A stretch of DNA of 59,569 nt, from positions 1-59,569 of the forward strand of contig PYST01000244.1 in the NCBI GenBank assembly GCA_003049485.1, read 5' to 3'. A program made the position numbers and the translations under genes. How positions within the stretch are numbered: the stretch's first letter is position 1; each line of letters opens with the position of its first letter. This document shows, piece after piece, positions 37,101-47,783 of this stretch. The notes under the pieces were generated by a model, which saw only the letters and a program-made list of their open reading frames with translations, was not told the DNA's origin and did not search any database. The stretch comes from Ophioceras dolichostomum. Lineage: Eukaryota > Ascomycota > Sordariomycetes > Magnaporthales > Ophioceraceae.

Positions 37101-37508
37101 GAGGGTTACTGGTCGCGGTCGTGATCGAGATTGTCGTTGTCGTTGTTGTTGTAGCAGTAGTCGTTGTAGTCGAGCGGAATTCGGGCCTCCTTCGTTTCCT
37201 ATCTCCAACGCTGCTTCGGCAAGGGCCAAGTCTCGGAGTTGAGCATAGCGATCGCTGTCCAGCCAGCCTACAAGACGCAGGCACGCGTAACAGCCGGCGT
37301 CCGCGGCCTCCCATAGACTAGCGAAGGTGAGATGATGTGGCTGCCACTGCCTGCCATTTCTGCCGTTGCGGTTGCCGTGGCCGCCGTCGCCGGTGCTGCC
37401 GATGTCGACGTCTCCACCTTCTCCTCCACTTCGATCCTCACTGACGCCCGCCCTGACAGCCGAGGCAGTCCTTTTGCGCAGTGAGATTTGGCAAGTTTCG
37501 CAAAGCAT
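34185..37508 (-). CDS. HET-domain (heterokaryon incompatibility) protein
   Basis: A two-exon gene (37508-36818 and 36526-34185; GTAAGC donor, TTTCAG acceptor, phase 1) encoding 1010 residues. The N-terminal region begins MLCETCQISL and includes the ASLWEAADAGCYACLRLVGW segment typical of the zone before HET domains. The HET domain starts near residue 408 with YMTLSYRWGD, then YIWIDALCIFQDREE, MHKVYFFSKCNIAAADALDS and GWVLQERLLSPRVLYFGREQ. It is followed by FSWASVEHPVDYG near the C-terminus. HET domains trigger cell death when incompatible nuclei meet, or act downstream of NLR-type sensors. Upstream of 37508 the frame is open but has no ATG, which fixes the start. His/Asn-rich and Ser-rich low-complexity insertions sit before and inside the HET domain. 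No partner gene is adjacent. Confidence 0.9.
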
Positions 37509-38981
37509 AGCTTGGCCTCGTCTCTCGTTGTGTTTGGTCTCCGCCGATTTTCTACATATTTTCAAGATCCAACGACCGGAACAAGCTTAATCTCCCGACG
37601 GTCTGGTCCACCCAATCGGTGACTCTTTGCTGGATGGCGGCTGTGTGCTGACTGCGGGGTTAATGATCCGTCCATCAATTCTGTAGATCTAATCCTGCAG
37701 GGTCCTGAAGCACGGATTGAACAACGCAGTGTAGTGCGAAAGCAAATCCCCCACCCACACTCCCGCCACCTTTCACGTCCCAATGAACCAGCCAGCGCCT
37801 GCTCCCCACGCCTATCTTCCCACTCGGATATGCGCGTAACATTCAGTTTGTTCTATTCGTTCGTTTTTCAAATTGCCTCTTTTTAGCTTCTACCACAGCA
37901 GCTCCTAAATCTACGTTTCCTTCTTTCCCATCCGCACAAGATAGCGCCGCTTATCGCCAGCTGGCAGAAATGTGACATTGACGTCGCTGTTTTCCTTTCT
38001 CTGACCTCATCCATGCTTCCCTGTGCCTGGCTTGGCTACTCCCTTCACCACCCACGCGACGCTGCACGAGGTCAAATTCCTTGCTGCCTGGATACACTGT
38101 CCGGCTACTGACAGCTATTTTGACTCTATTTTTGCGTGCCAAAACGACTCGTCGACCCCGAAGCTCGCCAGCGATTCTCCCCTTCGGTAGGTGAAGGCAG
38201 GCATCTTGAAGCTCAGCAGCGATGTGGCATCTTGCTTCGGTGTCCCGGGTTCCGCCATTTTCGGCCGATCTTCCCTCGACCAAGTCGGCCCCGGAGACAA
38301 AAACAAAGCTGCCAAGGTCAGCGACGATGTCATCTAGTACGTACAGCGGCATCGCATCTGGTGTCTGACGCGTATTCTAGAAGTGGGAGTTAGTCTCTTG
38401 CTTACCTATCTCAGCTGCCTGATTGTCGTGAGGACGCAAGCCCTTTGCGATCCCATCCGATCCCCTGAGATTCCCACTCCCCCCTCTCCCTGCCTTCCCA
38501 CTCCGCAGGATTTCGCCCCCGCATCCCACTATACCGCATCGGGTATTTGTAGAAAAGAAATGACTACGCGCCTCCTGGGCACCTCTTGGCAAGCCGTCGG
38601 GGTGGGTCGCGAATAGGGCTGAAGACGTCGAAAGTGTCCGGTCCCCCTTTTGCGTCCTTTTGAAACAGCTGCAAAGCGGGAGTCGCAGAGCAATCACCAG
38701 AACGGACGACATAATACATATGCCCATCTGAGGAACCAGTGTTACGAAGCGAGATCCAGTCAGAAAGCGAGAAAGGACGAAAGACACGAAGTTCGGGAGC
38801 ATTGCTCTATTCGGGATTTACCAAGGTCATTGCATACGAGAACAGGCATCTCCAGAGGCTTCAGTCATCAGGGCCACTTTGTAGTCAGCGGTTGCGTTGC
38901 TGCGAGTGCTCGGCCGGCTAGAGCGAAAGCAGCATACAGCATCAAACCATCATCAGTCGGTCGCATCAGTCATCATCAATC
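37509..38981. other. Divergent promoter region
   Basis: The shared 5' region of the HET gene (minus) and the regulator at 38982 (plus). It contains T/C-rich stretches (about 37855-37930). No coding region could be supported. Confidence 0.4.
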
Positions 38982-41261
38982 ATGGACGGCAACAACAGCA
39001 GCACTGGCGTCAGTGGCGGCAGTGGCACCAGCGGAGGCGAGATCACCACCCGAGGCGGTAAGAAAACCGAGCGAGGCGGCGGGGCGGGGCGAAGCCGACC
39101 CGGCTTCATGTTCATCAACACGAACCATCCGAGCGAAGCAACGTCCAACGACGCCATCAAGCAGATCCGATCGCATGTGGCCAAAGATATCCACGCGAGG
39201 GGGAGGCGCGGTAAGGCCACAGCATCGGCCGCCGTCGCCAGGGCTTCTCGGGACTCTCAGACTGCTGGTGGGACTGGCGTTGGTGAGGCTGATGGGCGAG
39301 GAAGCGACCAGGAACCAGATGAGGAACGCGACGTATCGACGGAGCAGAATAAAATTCCCCGAGAGGTGGTGTTGTACGAAGGTTACGATGTGGGAGAGGG
39401 TGACGACGCCGGGCTCCTGGGCGCAAGGGGTGTTCTGGAGGAGAGTGTGGGGAAGTCGGGAGGAAAGCGCCCATCGATTGGTCGTTCCCAGCCTGACCTC
39501 GTCCGTTCTGAGCTGCGTTCCGAGCTAGAGGGGTTCCAGCAACTGCAGCGCCTGCAGCAGTCGAATCGACTTCAGTACCAGGACGAAGAAGAAGGCCCTC
39601 GACAACAGCCGCACCGGCTCCAGCATCTGCAGCTGCATCAGCTTGGGTTCCAAACTACCGCCCAGACAGTGGGCCAGTCGCCTGCCCAGATGGCCGAGGC
39701 ATTCCAGGCGGCCCAGATGCGGCAAGTACCTGTCCGAAAAATTGTGTCACCGGGGATGCAGCTGCTTCGGGAAGAATCGAAGACGGCAGAGGAGATGTGG
39801 AGAGCCCAGGGCCAGCGGCAGCAGAAGCAACGGCAAGCCCAGATGCAGCAGTCAAAGCAACGACACCCACGTCCCCTAACACGAGCCGCATTGGCATCTC
39901 AGTCGTCATCGTTGCGGGCGTCAGAGATGGCTCTCAGACAAGAGCCGCCGGCAGTGATGCTTTCTTTCCCGCAGGTCCCGTACCTAGGTGCAGTGGGAGA
40001 CCCTTTCCAGACCTCTTCTCGACCCCTCACGAAGACAGAATTCTTCCTTGTGGACCACTGTACGTACCAAACGAACACCCGCCATGTATCCCACTCTCTC
40101 ACACTACCCACCCCGCTCCTCTCTATCGTCCCCCTGCTCGTATAGTCCTTCCCACCGGCTTTCCCGATTTTCCAATCCCGGTCCCCACGCGGGTGCCGTA
40201 CGGGTGCCATGCGGCGGCATTAAACCCAAACAAGACGACAATTCAGCCCCCGAGCAAAACGCCTAGCCCCCTCCCAGACCAGATACCACAACTGCCGAAG
40301 AAGAGGTGGCAAACTAATTTTCCGAAACAATAACCACGTGGCGTACACACGCAAAAATAACAGTCGTCAACTGGATGATCGTCCAAAAAGACCCTGCCTG
40401 CGTCGTCTCCAACGACATCAGCAACATCAACATGCTCAAGCACTTCTGGGTGCCCTTCGCCCTGGGCGACTCCGAGGTTCTGCCCAGCCTGCTCTTGCAG
40501 TCCTCTCTGAACTTGTCCAAGATGTGCCCCAACCGAGACGACTACCAGCGTTTCCGCTGGGCGTACAAGAACCAGTGCCTGAGGGCTACCAACAAGTCGC
40601 TCACTCGGAGGGAGTCGTCGTTGAGTGATTCCAACATCGCGAGGATTCTAGTGCTGGGTGCTGAGGAGGTGAGCTCTTCTTCATTCTCTTTTCACTCCAT
40701 CAAAGCCCCGGTTTTATTCTGTTTTCTTGAGGGGTACACTGGTACGGACACCCACGTACCAACACTCGGCGGATCCTTCCCACGAAATCTCCGACTCTCC
40801 GCCCGTCCCTTGTACTCGGCTGGGTTAGCTCCAACTTCCTGCAAGGTGCATTTTTTTACTCGGGCTTACTCTTCCTACCGGACCCTCCTTCGCCGCTACT
40901 CCACATTCCCCGGATTTTCTTGCTAGACAAACGTCGTACAAACCGTTTCCTTCCTACCTCCACCCCAAAACCCTCTCCTGACGACTGCCTTTCACACCCC
41001 CCTCCCTCTTGACACCCGTAACTTCCTCACCTCTCGCTAACTCGGCCACCCCTTCTTTTCTTTTCTGTCATCATCTACTAGTGGCATTGCGACAACTTCA
41101 CCGCATGGGGCGTCCACATCGACGCCGTGACCAAGATGATCGCCATGAGGGGCGGGCTCGACACTCTCGGAGTTGGCGGCTTGCTCAAGATGGTCTACTG
41201 CCAGATCCACGGCGCGCTCCAGGAGTACCGCAAAGGCGGCAGGCCTAGATACGGCGATTAA
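38982..41261 (+). CDS. ACR-2 / 'tachykinin family' fungal regulator-like protein
   Basis: Three exons (38982-40059, 40364-40668, 41082-41261; GTACGT and GTGAGC donors) encode 520 residues. The N-terminal GFMFINTNHPSEATSNDAIK and QIRSHVAKDIHARGRRGK block defines a fungal family annotated as ACR-2-related transcription factors, historically misnamed 'tachykinin family'. A Gln-rich middle follows. The body then opens with FFLVDHFVNWMIV across the first splice, continues LKHFWVPFALGDSEVLPSLL, and ends WHCDNFTAWGVHIDAVTKMI then MRGGLDTLG. No Zn2Cys6 cluster is present, which is usual for this family. It is shorter than many relatives, ending soon after the GGLDTLG motif. A role in transcription is inferred from the family name only. 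Confidence 0.85.
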
Positions 41262-41717
41262 TCTCCTTGTGTACGTATCACGTGCGAAGCCAACTCCAAC
41301 AGCAGCTAGGACACCAACATTAACGGAAGCAATCACAACATCAGGATGAACGAGAATGTGAGTAAACACACAAGATACTGTTGTTATTTCTCTCACTTAT
41401 TCAGAAGGCCTTTCCGTGATTCTCCCATAGTAGCTTTGGGTGCTGTCCAATCTCACCAACAAAGACACGCCATCATCATCACTCCACGTCGGGCTGATGC
41501 AATGATGCGCAACAACAGCCGTTGCCCACAACGAATTGTCTTTTGTTCTCGTTTGGATGGACCGAGGCATTGCATTTTGGAAGATATAATGAAGCTTGGG
41601 ATGAGATGATGATGATGATGATGTATTTAACGTCTGAAGTCGGAATCTGCCCGAGATCCCTGCCTCCCGAGGGTCATAAGACGTACTAGCGACTACCGAG
41701 CGACTATATACAAGGAA
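41262..41717. other. 3' flank, no gene
   Basis: No gene seen. A short (GAT)n microsatellite occurs at about 41605-41620. Confidence 0.4.
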
Positions 41718-42302
41718 CTAGTGCTTGAATGTGAGGTTAAAGAGAGGAAACGCAAACACAGAACGAGGAATAGCTAGCATATCATGCTCTGGGGCGTGGC
41801 GCCCCATTGCGTACGTGTTCTTCAAGCCGCATTCCCGCCCCCCTATTGTCTCGGGGCTGGCACTCGGCGTTTCGTTGCTTCCGTTTGTGGCGGCTGCTGT
41901 GGGCGTTTTAATGCTATATCTGTCCTTGAAGAGGAAGACGGTTGGTTGTCGTGGCGTGAGCGATACTGGTGTGCCGCGTCCGGAAAGTCGGCCGCTTAGA
42001 GGTCCTTGAGCCTTTTGCGGGTGGTGGATGGTTATTATTTGGTTTATGCGCTTATTGGCGCCATCTTCCAGGGGCATATCTCTGAAGAATTTGGTCGTTT
42101 TAGTGAAGCGCTCGAACAGCTCCGGTTTCTGGATTAGACGTTTCCAGTATTCGTATCGGTTGCTCTCAGGAGCTGGGTCGGCCTTAGGCCAAGAAGTACG
42201 GAGCTGGCACGCCTTTCGGCAATATACCATGTGCGCTGGGGTTCGGTCTTCCCCGCAGGAGCAGGGGGGGCCCTTGGGATGAGAGGCAATGTTAGATACC
42301 AT
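41718..42302 (-). mobile_element. LINE-like ORF2 tail fragment (zinc knuckle)
   Basis: A 194-codon frame carries CSCGEDRTPAHMVYCRKA, a C-x-C-x(8)-H-x(4)-C knuckle. A WKRLIQKPELFERFTKTTKF segment follows. This combination is typical of the C-terminal end of RNase H/reverse-transcriptase polyproteins of Tad1-like fungal LINE elements. No RT or RNase H core lies upstream, so only the 3' end remains. The C-terminal portion appears unrelated to the element. A palindromic TACCTAGGTACC cluster sits just upstream. Confidence 0.45.
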
Positions 42303-42306
42303 TTAG

Positions 42307-42333
42307 ATACCTACTAGGTACCTAGGTACCTAT
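42307..42333. repeat. TACCTAGGTACC palindrome cluster
   Basis: Overlapping copies of TACCTA/TAGGTACC make a nearly perfect inverted repeat directly 5' of the LINE-like fragment. Confidence 0.75.
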
Positions 42334-42443
42334 ATAGAAAACCGCTGTGCGGGACCGGACCTTTTAAACATGAACGAATGGTAACTAGTAAAGATTGCTA
42401 GCTACTGCTCACATGAACATCCTCTTCACAGATTGACTGACTT

Positions 42444-44390
42444 TTATATGTGCGGGATGTACTGCGTCCAGAGAGGGGTCAGGTACACAGCGGCCGGCAC
42501 ACTCCGTAAACATGCCAAGGCATCCGCGAGGAAAAAAATCTTAGCGCCTACGACGACGCAGCCGAGAGGCGTTCCAACAAACATCCAAAACAGGAGAATG
42601 TAACATAGTTCCAGCCTCCCAGCCGAACAGTTGGTTGGGTCGTGTTGTTCTGTAGGCGTCTGGGCCCACCCGGCGCCATCGGCTTCACCGAATGGCGTCG
42701 TTGCCCTTTCGGCGCTCTTTCGTTCAGGGGTCGGCGTCATCATGATCTGGACCCTCCGTCCCGGTGCCATCAACGCTAGGACGACACTGCAGCCGAAGAG
42801 ACTGCACACTGCGATGCGCCCCATCCAGAGCTCCCACTCGGATGGGAAAGGATAGAGCTAGAGCATAACATGGGTGGCGCCATACACCGCTGAGGCAAAG
42901 GCGGAAATCGCAAGGCGCCCCGGGGAGTGAGGGGAGGACGGCCTAGTCGTCAAGAACTCGGGTTTTGCGTCTGATTTCAGGACTTTCTCGCTCACAAAGC
43001 AGCCCGCCATGGTACTGTCTCTCGGATAGTGCCACGCGGTGTAGCCCTGGGGTATCCGAAGTTGGTGTGACGCATCTGGGACATATGGCACCTTGTATCT
43101 GTCCCAGAAGTTGTCCTGTCCCCATCTTCGCTGTAGCTCCTGCCAAATCGTTTCCCATCTAGCCATTGTCTGTGGACTAAGCTCGAAATCGACGGTGCCG
43201 GGGTCACAGTCTTTCGCAGCCATGCACTTCAGTTTGCTGTCTGGCTTGTGCCCTAAGAGAAGGTGACACAAGACCGTTCCCGCGGCGAGTACCAGCCCCA
43301 ACGTTGACGAGGCGACTCTGGCCAGCAATGAGATCGACGACTTCTACCTCCGGACCAACGGTGGGTCAAAAAGAAACTCGGCATATGCTCTGACGGGATC
43401 GCCATGGTAGCGATCGGGTTGACTGTGCAGCTTCCAAAGGGTTCGTTCCTCCAGCTGTCACAGAAAGTCCAATCGACTGGTTTGGACTGATCAGGTACCG
43501 AAGTCGGTTCCAGGAAAAAGATCCGTCAATCTCGGGTCTGATCCAAAGAAGGGCTCCATATTCGTTGCCCTCGCTATAAGCTGGACCAGTCTCTCTGCGC
43601 GGGATCACGTAGGTACGGTTGCTGAACACGGTCATGACAGCCGTCATTGTGGATGTCCAGTCGCCAGAGAGGATAATGGGGTGGAAGACATCTTGGGGCT
43701 TTTCCCACTAAAGGGTGTAGAGGATGAAGGAGACCACGACATGTGCAGCGCAGTGCGCTTCGAGTGGGGTGACTGGCAGGTCGACCGCCAGCCTCCCGGC
43801 ACACTGGACGATCAGCCACATCGACTGCAGGACCCGTAAGAGTCTTGGACATGGAGTCTGCTTTGCTTTTATCTCTGATGCTTTGCTCAGAGATGTCGGG
43901 TAGCAGTCCCATCGTGGCCAAGGTTGACACACCGAGCGTTGTGAGATAGCACTCCTGGCTATGGCGCCTTGAAAGGCTTGGGAAGGCAAAGCCACCCATG
44001 CAAACGAAGTAGCTGTGTGTCTGGGTCCAGACATATGGCTGAGTCAAGGGGTTCTATTATTAGCGTCCGTGTAAGCCTAGCCATCTCCGGATCCTTGAAC
44101 AACATTAGCCACCCAGCAAGCTGGTGAAACGTACCTCGCTGAAGATCTTCTTCATTGTGTTTGTGAGGACACCAGCCACCCGCCATTGTTGCCATGCTTC
44201 CGCTACGGCGAGCTCTGGGACTATGCCCGTAGTGATAGCCCATTGCAGCTTTCTAATGATTTGGCCCTACTGCTCGCTAGGGATGTTGAGGTGCGCGGCC
44301 GTCCAAACACACAGAGTGAGCGTGAAGAGGCAACTAACGAGGATGCTTGCAGTTCCCCTTTTACCTAGCTCTTGCCTAGCAGGAAAGACG
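42444..44390 (-). pseudogene. Multi-span fungal membrane protein gene, broken
   Basis: Pieces of one fungal family of integral-membrane proteins of unknown function are readable in order on the minus strand. They are SCLFTLTLCVWTAAHLNIPS with QQWRVAGVLTNTMKKIFSE (44370-44130), VWTQTHSYFVCMGGFAF, GLLPDISEQSIRDKSKADS, SMWLIVQCAGRLAVDLPVTP, HGDPVRAYAEFLFDPP, VYGATHVML and PFPSEWELW, ending LLFWMFVGTPLGCV and YIPHI. The order matches the family. Disruptions include a TAG after LNIPSEQ (about 44278), a frame change near 43845, a stop after SFILYTL (about 43709), a shift near 43430, a TAG near 43346 and a TAG at 42858. Introns may explain some gaps but not all of the stops. The gene is dead in this genome. 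Confidence 0.7.
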
Positions 44391-45508
44391 ATGATTAGCT
44401 CCTCTACTCGTAGTATCTACAAGACTAACAAGACGGTGGGGTCAGATGTACCGCCACCCATCGACCCAACCAGAGCCGGAATTGGCGTTCATATCGAACC
44501 GGTAGAATTAATATTAAGGTAGGTAGGTACCGTGGATTAGAACAAGTGCGTGCCTAGCCTGGGAGGGCGATAAAATCTGTAAACAGGTAGCCAAAGGCGA
44601 GAACTACAGTCAATGTGGACGCACCGCTTGTTATAGTCATAACCTCTGAGCAGAACCGGGGCCCAGTTGACCTGAAAAGCTTCAAGAAGCTGAACTACAG
44701 CTGGGGCTGAAACATTTATCTCGAATGCCGCTAGTTTGGTGACACGTCAATACCTACCCAGGTTAGCGTGAGCACGTGGGCCTATAAATATATAGTATAG
44801 GGCAACAATGATTCCGAAAATGGCGCAAATATCACGCGACAGGTCTTGGATTGCTCTCACTTGACGCCGAGGCAGATTCGATGGTTCCGGCTCGGGATAC
44901 GGCGAACTAGGACACGGCGTGCCACAATCGCCCCCTCCCTTGTAAGCTAAGGCATGCCGACTTCAGTGGTTCAGCTCTAAACTGGCCGGGTGCGGAGACA
45001 TAGTGAGCACCCACATCCAACGGAAAAGTTCAGGGCCAAGGCAAAAAAAAAACTCGGGGTCCTGGCTTTCATGGAACGCATGCAAGACTGCAGCAGACAA
45101 CCCCTGAAAGTCTATGACAGGGGGCTGAAGCACAGGCAAAGTTGGCAATGAGAGGTCCATTGATGACTTCATACTACGCTGGGACACTCTTTGGCCCTGG
45201 GAGGAGTACAGATCGTTTCATCAAAAAGCTAATAGAGAAGAACCGAGCCGCGGGCGTGTAGGAAGCCCCTGAGCTTCACTAAACATCTGTCCTGTTCAAA
45301 GTCCATCAACAAGTCCGACAAATACTCAGCTATATCCACGTGAAACTGACCTCAGAGTGTCTTTTTCCTCCATCAGAATCAACTCATCACTTACGTCCCC
45401 CATCACAGGACCCTACCCTACCAGTAGCCACCGTATCGCATATGCCATTACTCGTCCTCCATATCTTCTGACTCGCAACCGGTCACTCGCCACCTCACGC
45501 CCGAGGTC
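44391..45508. other. Intergenic, TATA-like tract only
   Basis: No supported gene. A TACC-type palindrome lies at 44516-44532 and a TATAAATATATAGTATA tract near 44782-44798. Confidence 0.4.
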
Positions 45509-46211
45509 TCAGGTCTCCGTCCTCAACAAGCTCCCGCCCTCCGCCTTCTTCTGCACCGAGAAATCACGCAGTCTCTCCCACGTCTCGGTGCCCACCCCGC
45601 CGAAGATGGACTCGACCATGCGCAGCGCCTCCGGGTGGCCCGCCAGAAGGGTGCGGCTCTCGGCTATGAACGCACCGCGGGCCTCGGGGGTGAAGTCGGC
45701 GTCGAAAATTTTCTTCGTGGCGGCTGAGAGCTTCTCGTTGGTGTCCTCGGGCACAGACTCCTGTAAATAGGTTGTGCGCAGGGCGGTTGCGTCAGCTTTT
45801 GTGTTGCTGCGACTAGGGCTCTGCACTGGGAGGGACGGATCGATGGAGATAGTGGTTTGGCTTTAGATGGAACGCGCTTGCTGGGTGGTGTACGTGTAGA
45901 GGACTGATGGGGAATGTGATAGGTGATGGATGGGAGGGCCAGTGGGCTTGTCGGGCAATGTAGCTCGACTGTGATGTGGGCGATGGCTCGAGGGACATGG
46001 TTCATGCCTTGAGGATGACTTGAAAGTCGGCGACGGGGTGCCACCAGTTCGTAGACAGCTTGAAGTCGGCCTCAGTGGCGTCCGGGTTTTCCTTCAGATA
46101 CTTGTCGGCCCCCTCCTTCGCACGCTTCAGAAACTCCTCCCTCACCTTAAGCATCGAAGCCGAAGGCTGAGTCTGCACCTCGCTGGAAGAGGCCTCCTGT
46201 ATGGTGGTCAT
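45509..46211 (-). CDS. Small conserved fungal protein, two exons
   Basis: Exon 1 begins at the ATG at 46211 and encodes a Glu/Lys-rich stretch with EFLKRAKEGADKYLKENPDA, ending STNWWHPVADFQ. Exon 2 has no ATG of its own. It starts after a good TTTACAG acceptor (near 45764) and encodes ESVPEDTNEKLSAATKKIFD onward to the stop at 45509. The donor is uncertain (a weak GTCATC keeps frame). Read together the product is about 145 residues, soluble and helical with no signal peptide. The family is not recognised. Treating the halves as two genes is the less likely alternative. Confidence 0.55.
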
Positions 46212-47005
46212 TGTTCCGAATGTTGACTCTATGCCGGCTGTCGTCGGTGATCTGGTCGGGGTGCCTCTGGGTGGAGGACGAAGACGAGAAGTGCGATTAT
46301 ATATCGGATGGTGCCGATGACGACGCCATGGGCACGCTATGCGGGGCGGGGAGGGCTGTAGTTGTAGCGGAGAGAAAACAGCGGGGTGGACAAAGCTCCA
46401 GGCAGCTGTTTATATGTTAACGAGTTATTCCGGACAGCTCCATGGAACTGGGACACGATGTGACCCCGGCCCAATCATGCAAACACGGCGTTGGGGGCTG
46501 TGCGTATTTCAACGGCCACGGGACTGACGCAATGAGGGGAAAGCTTCGTGATGTCGATGCCTGGACGATGAGGCACACACGGGACGGGAATAATAGGAAC
46601 TGATTTTGGCTGCCTGTTTTTGGCCATGAACCGGAATATCAGGTCTCCTTCTGCACAAGGACCTCGCAGGGTGCAAGCTGCGTGGATTGCACGTGAATGG
46701 ATAAGCGCTTTTCACATATTGATGAATGATGCGGACACCGTCGTACCACGTAGCAACAACACAGATATCGAATCGAGATTCGGTAACGACTGGATTTGCG
46801 GATTGGAGATCTGCTATTTGCGTGAAACACACCCCGGATATATTGATAGTTGGAAATAGCAGATCTGCTCACTTTCCATCCTCTTTCAGATGGCAGATTT
46901 ACACACTCTCCTAATCGCACTCCCCTACTCCCACTTCTCCTCAATCCACTCCCCTAACCAATCCCTCTCTGTCTCCTCCGTCCCCTGAATCTATGCAGTA
47001 CCTAG
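46212..47005. other. Intergenic, no gene seen
   Basis: No supported feature. The open frames are short and lack motifs. Confidence 0.4.
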
Positions 47006-47783
47006 CTAAGCTTTCCGACGAGACATCCACTCACGGACAGACCTTTTGGCCGAGGCGTTAGAAGGCTCAGTGTCCTTGACGGTAACAACGATAGCGCTGG
47101 CATCAGTGGTGTTCCATAGCAGGGACCACATGCCGGTGATGTCGGTGGACAGGGCGTAAAAGCTGCTCTGGTAGGCTGCGGTGGTGTCATCGATCAGGCC
47201 GGCGACGTGGCCGTAGAAAGAGAAGCCCGACCAGATAGTGTTCGTGTTGTTGGGTAGGGTGCCGTTCAGGAACCCGACGTTGGTCGAGTTGGCGTTGGGT
47301 CCTGGTACCGAGAAGGTGGCGTTGTTGAGGGAGGACGAGTTGGTGGTCGCCAGCCATCTTCCGTTGGCGATGGTGACTTGGGAGTGGGATTCACAAGGCG
47401 TTAGTACGACGTTCCATGACGTTCCCGTTCGGCTGGGTGTGACAGATAGGGTCGATGGGTTCGATGTGAGCGGCCCTGGCTGAAGATTGGAGAACTCACA
47501 GGTGACGATCTCAGGAGTGGCTACATTGCTGTTCACCTGGTTGAAGTCGACGATATATGGCCCCCCTGAAGCAGATGGCGGTGTCAGCAGGGAAAAGTCA
47601 CGTGCAGAGATCGCACAGGGGCAACAGGCCCTTACCTTCCCACGCGCAGACGGGCAGGCCACCGATACCAGTGCCATACCCGTAGAGGTTGAATGTGCTT
47701 TCCTCCTCGTGGATGGCGAGCACGCCAGATGAAAGGCCAAGCAGCGACAGCGTGCCGGCAACGAGAGAGAACGCGTTGACCAT
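47006..47783 (-). CDS. Secreted glycoprotein of unknown function
   Basis: Two exons (47783-47636 and 47565-47006; GTAAGG donor, CTTCAG acceptor, phase 1) encode 235 residues. A clear signal peptide (about residues 1-23, ending SSGVLA) precedes STFNLYGYGTGIGGLPVCAW. The mature part is rich in Asn, Ser and Thr with many N-glycosylation sequons (NSS, NAT, NST, NGT, NTT). It is probably beta-rich, with few cysteines. The end is basic (AKRSVREWMSRRKA). Similar small secreted proteins with a GYG-G-GG-PV start are common in filamentous fungi without assigned function. A wall-associated role is only inferred. Confidence 0.75.

Noticed and set aside
36591..37565. Upstream extension of the HET gene to 37565
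   Set aside because: The frame is open to 37565 but only a TTG occurs there. The first ATG is at 37508.
44963..45187. Small minus-strand frame, considered as the first exon of the broken membrane-protein gene
   Set aside because: It does not match the family's N-terminus, and the family blocks stop near 44390.
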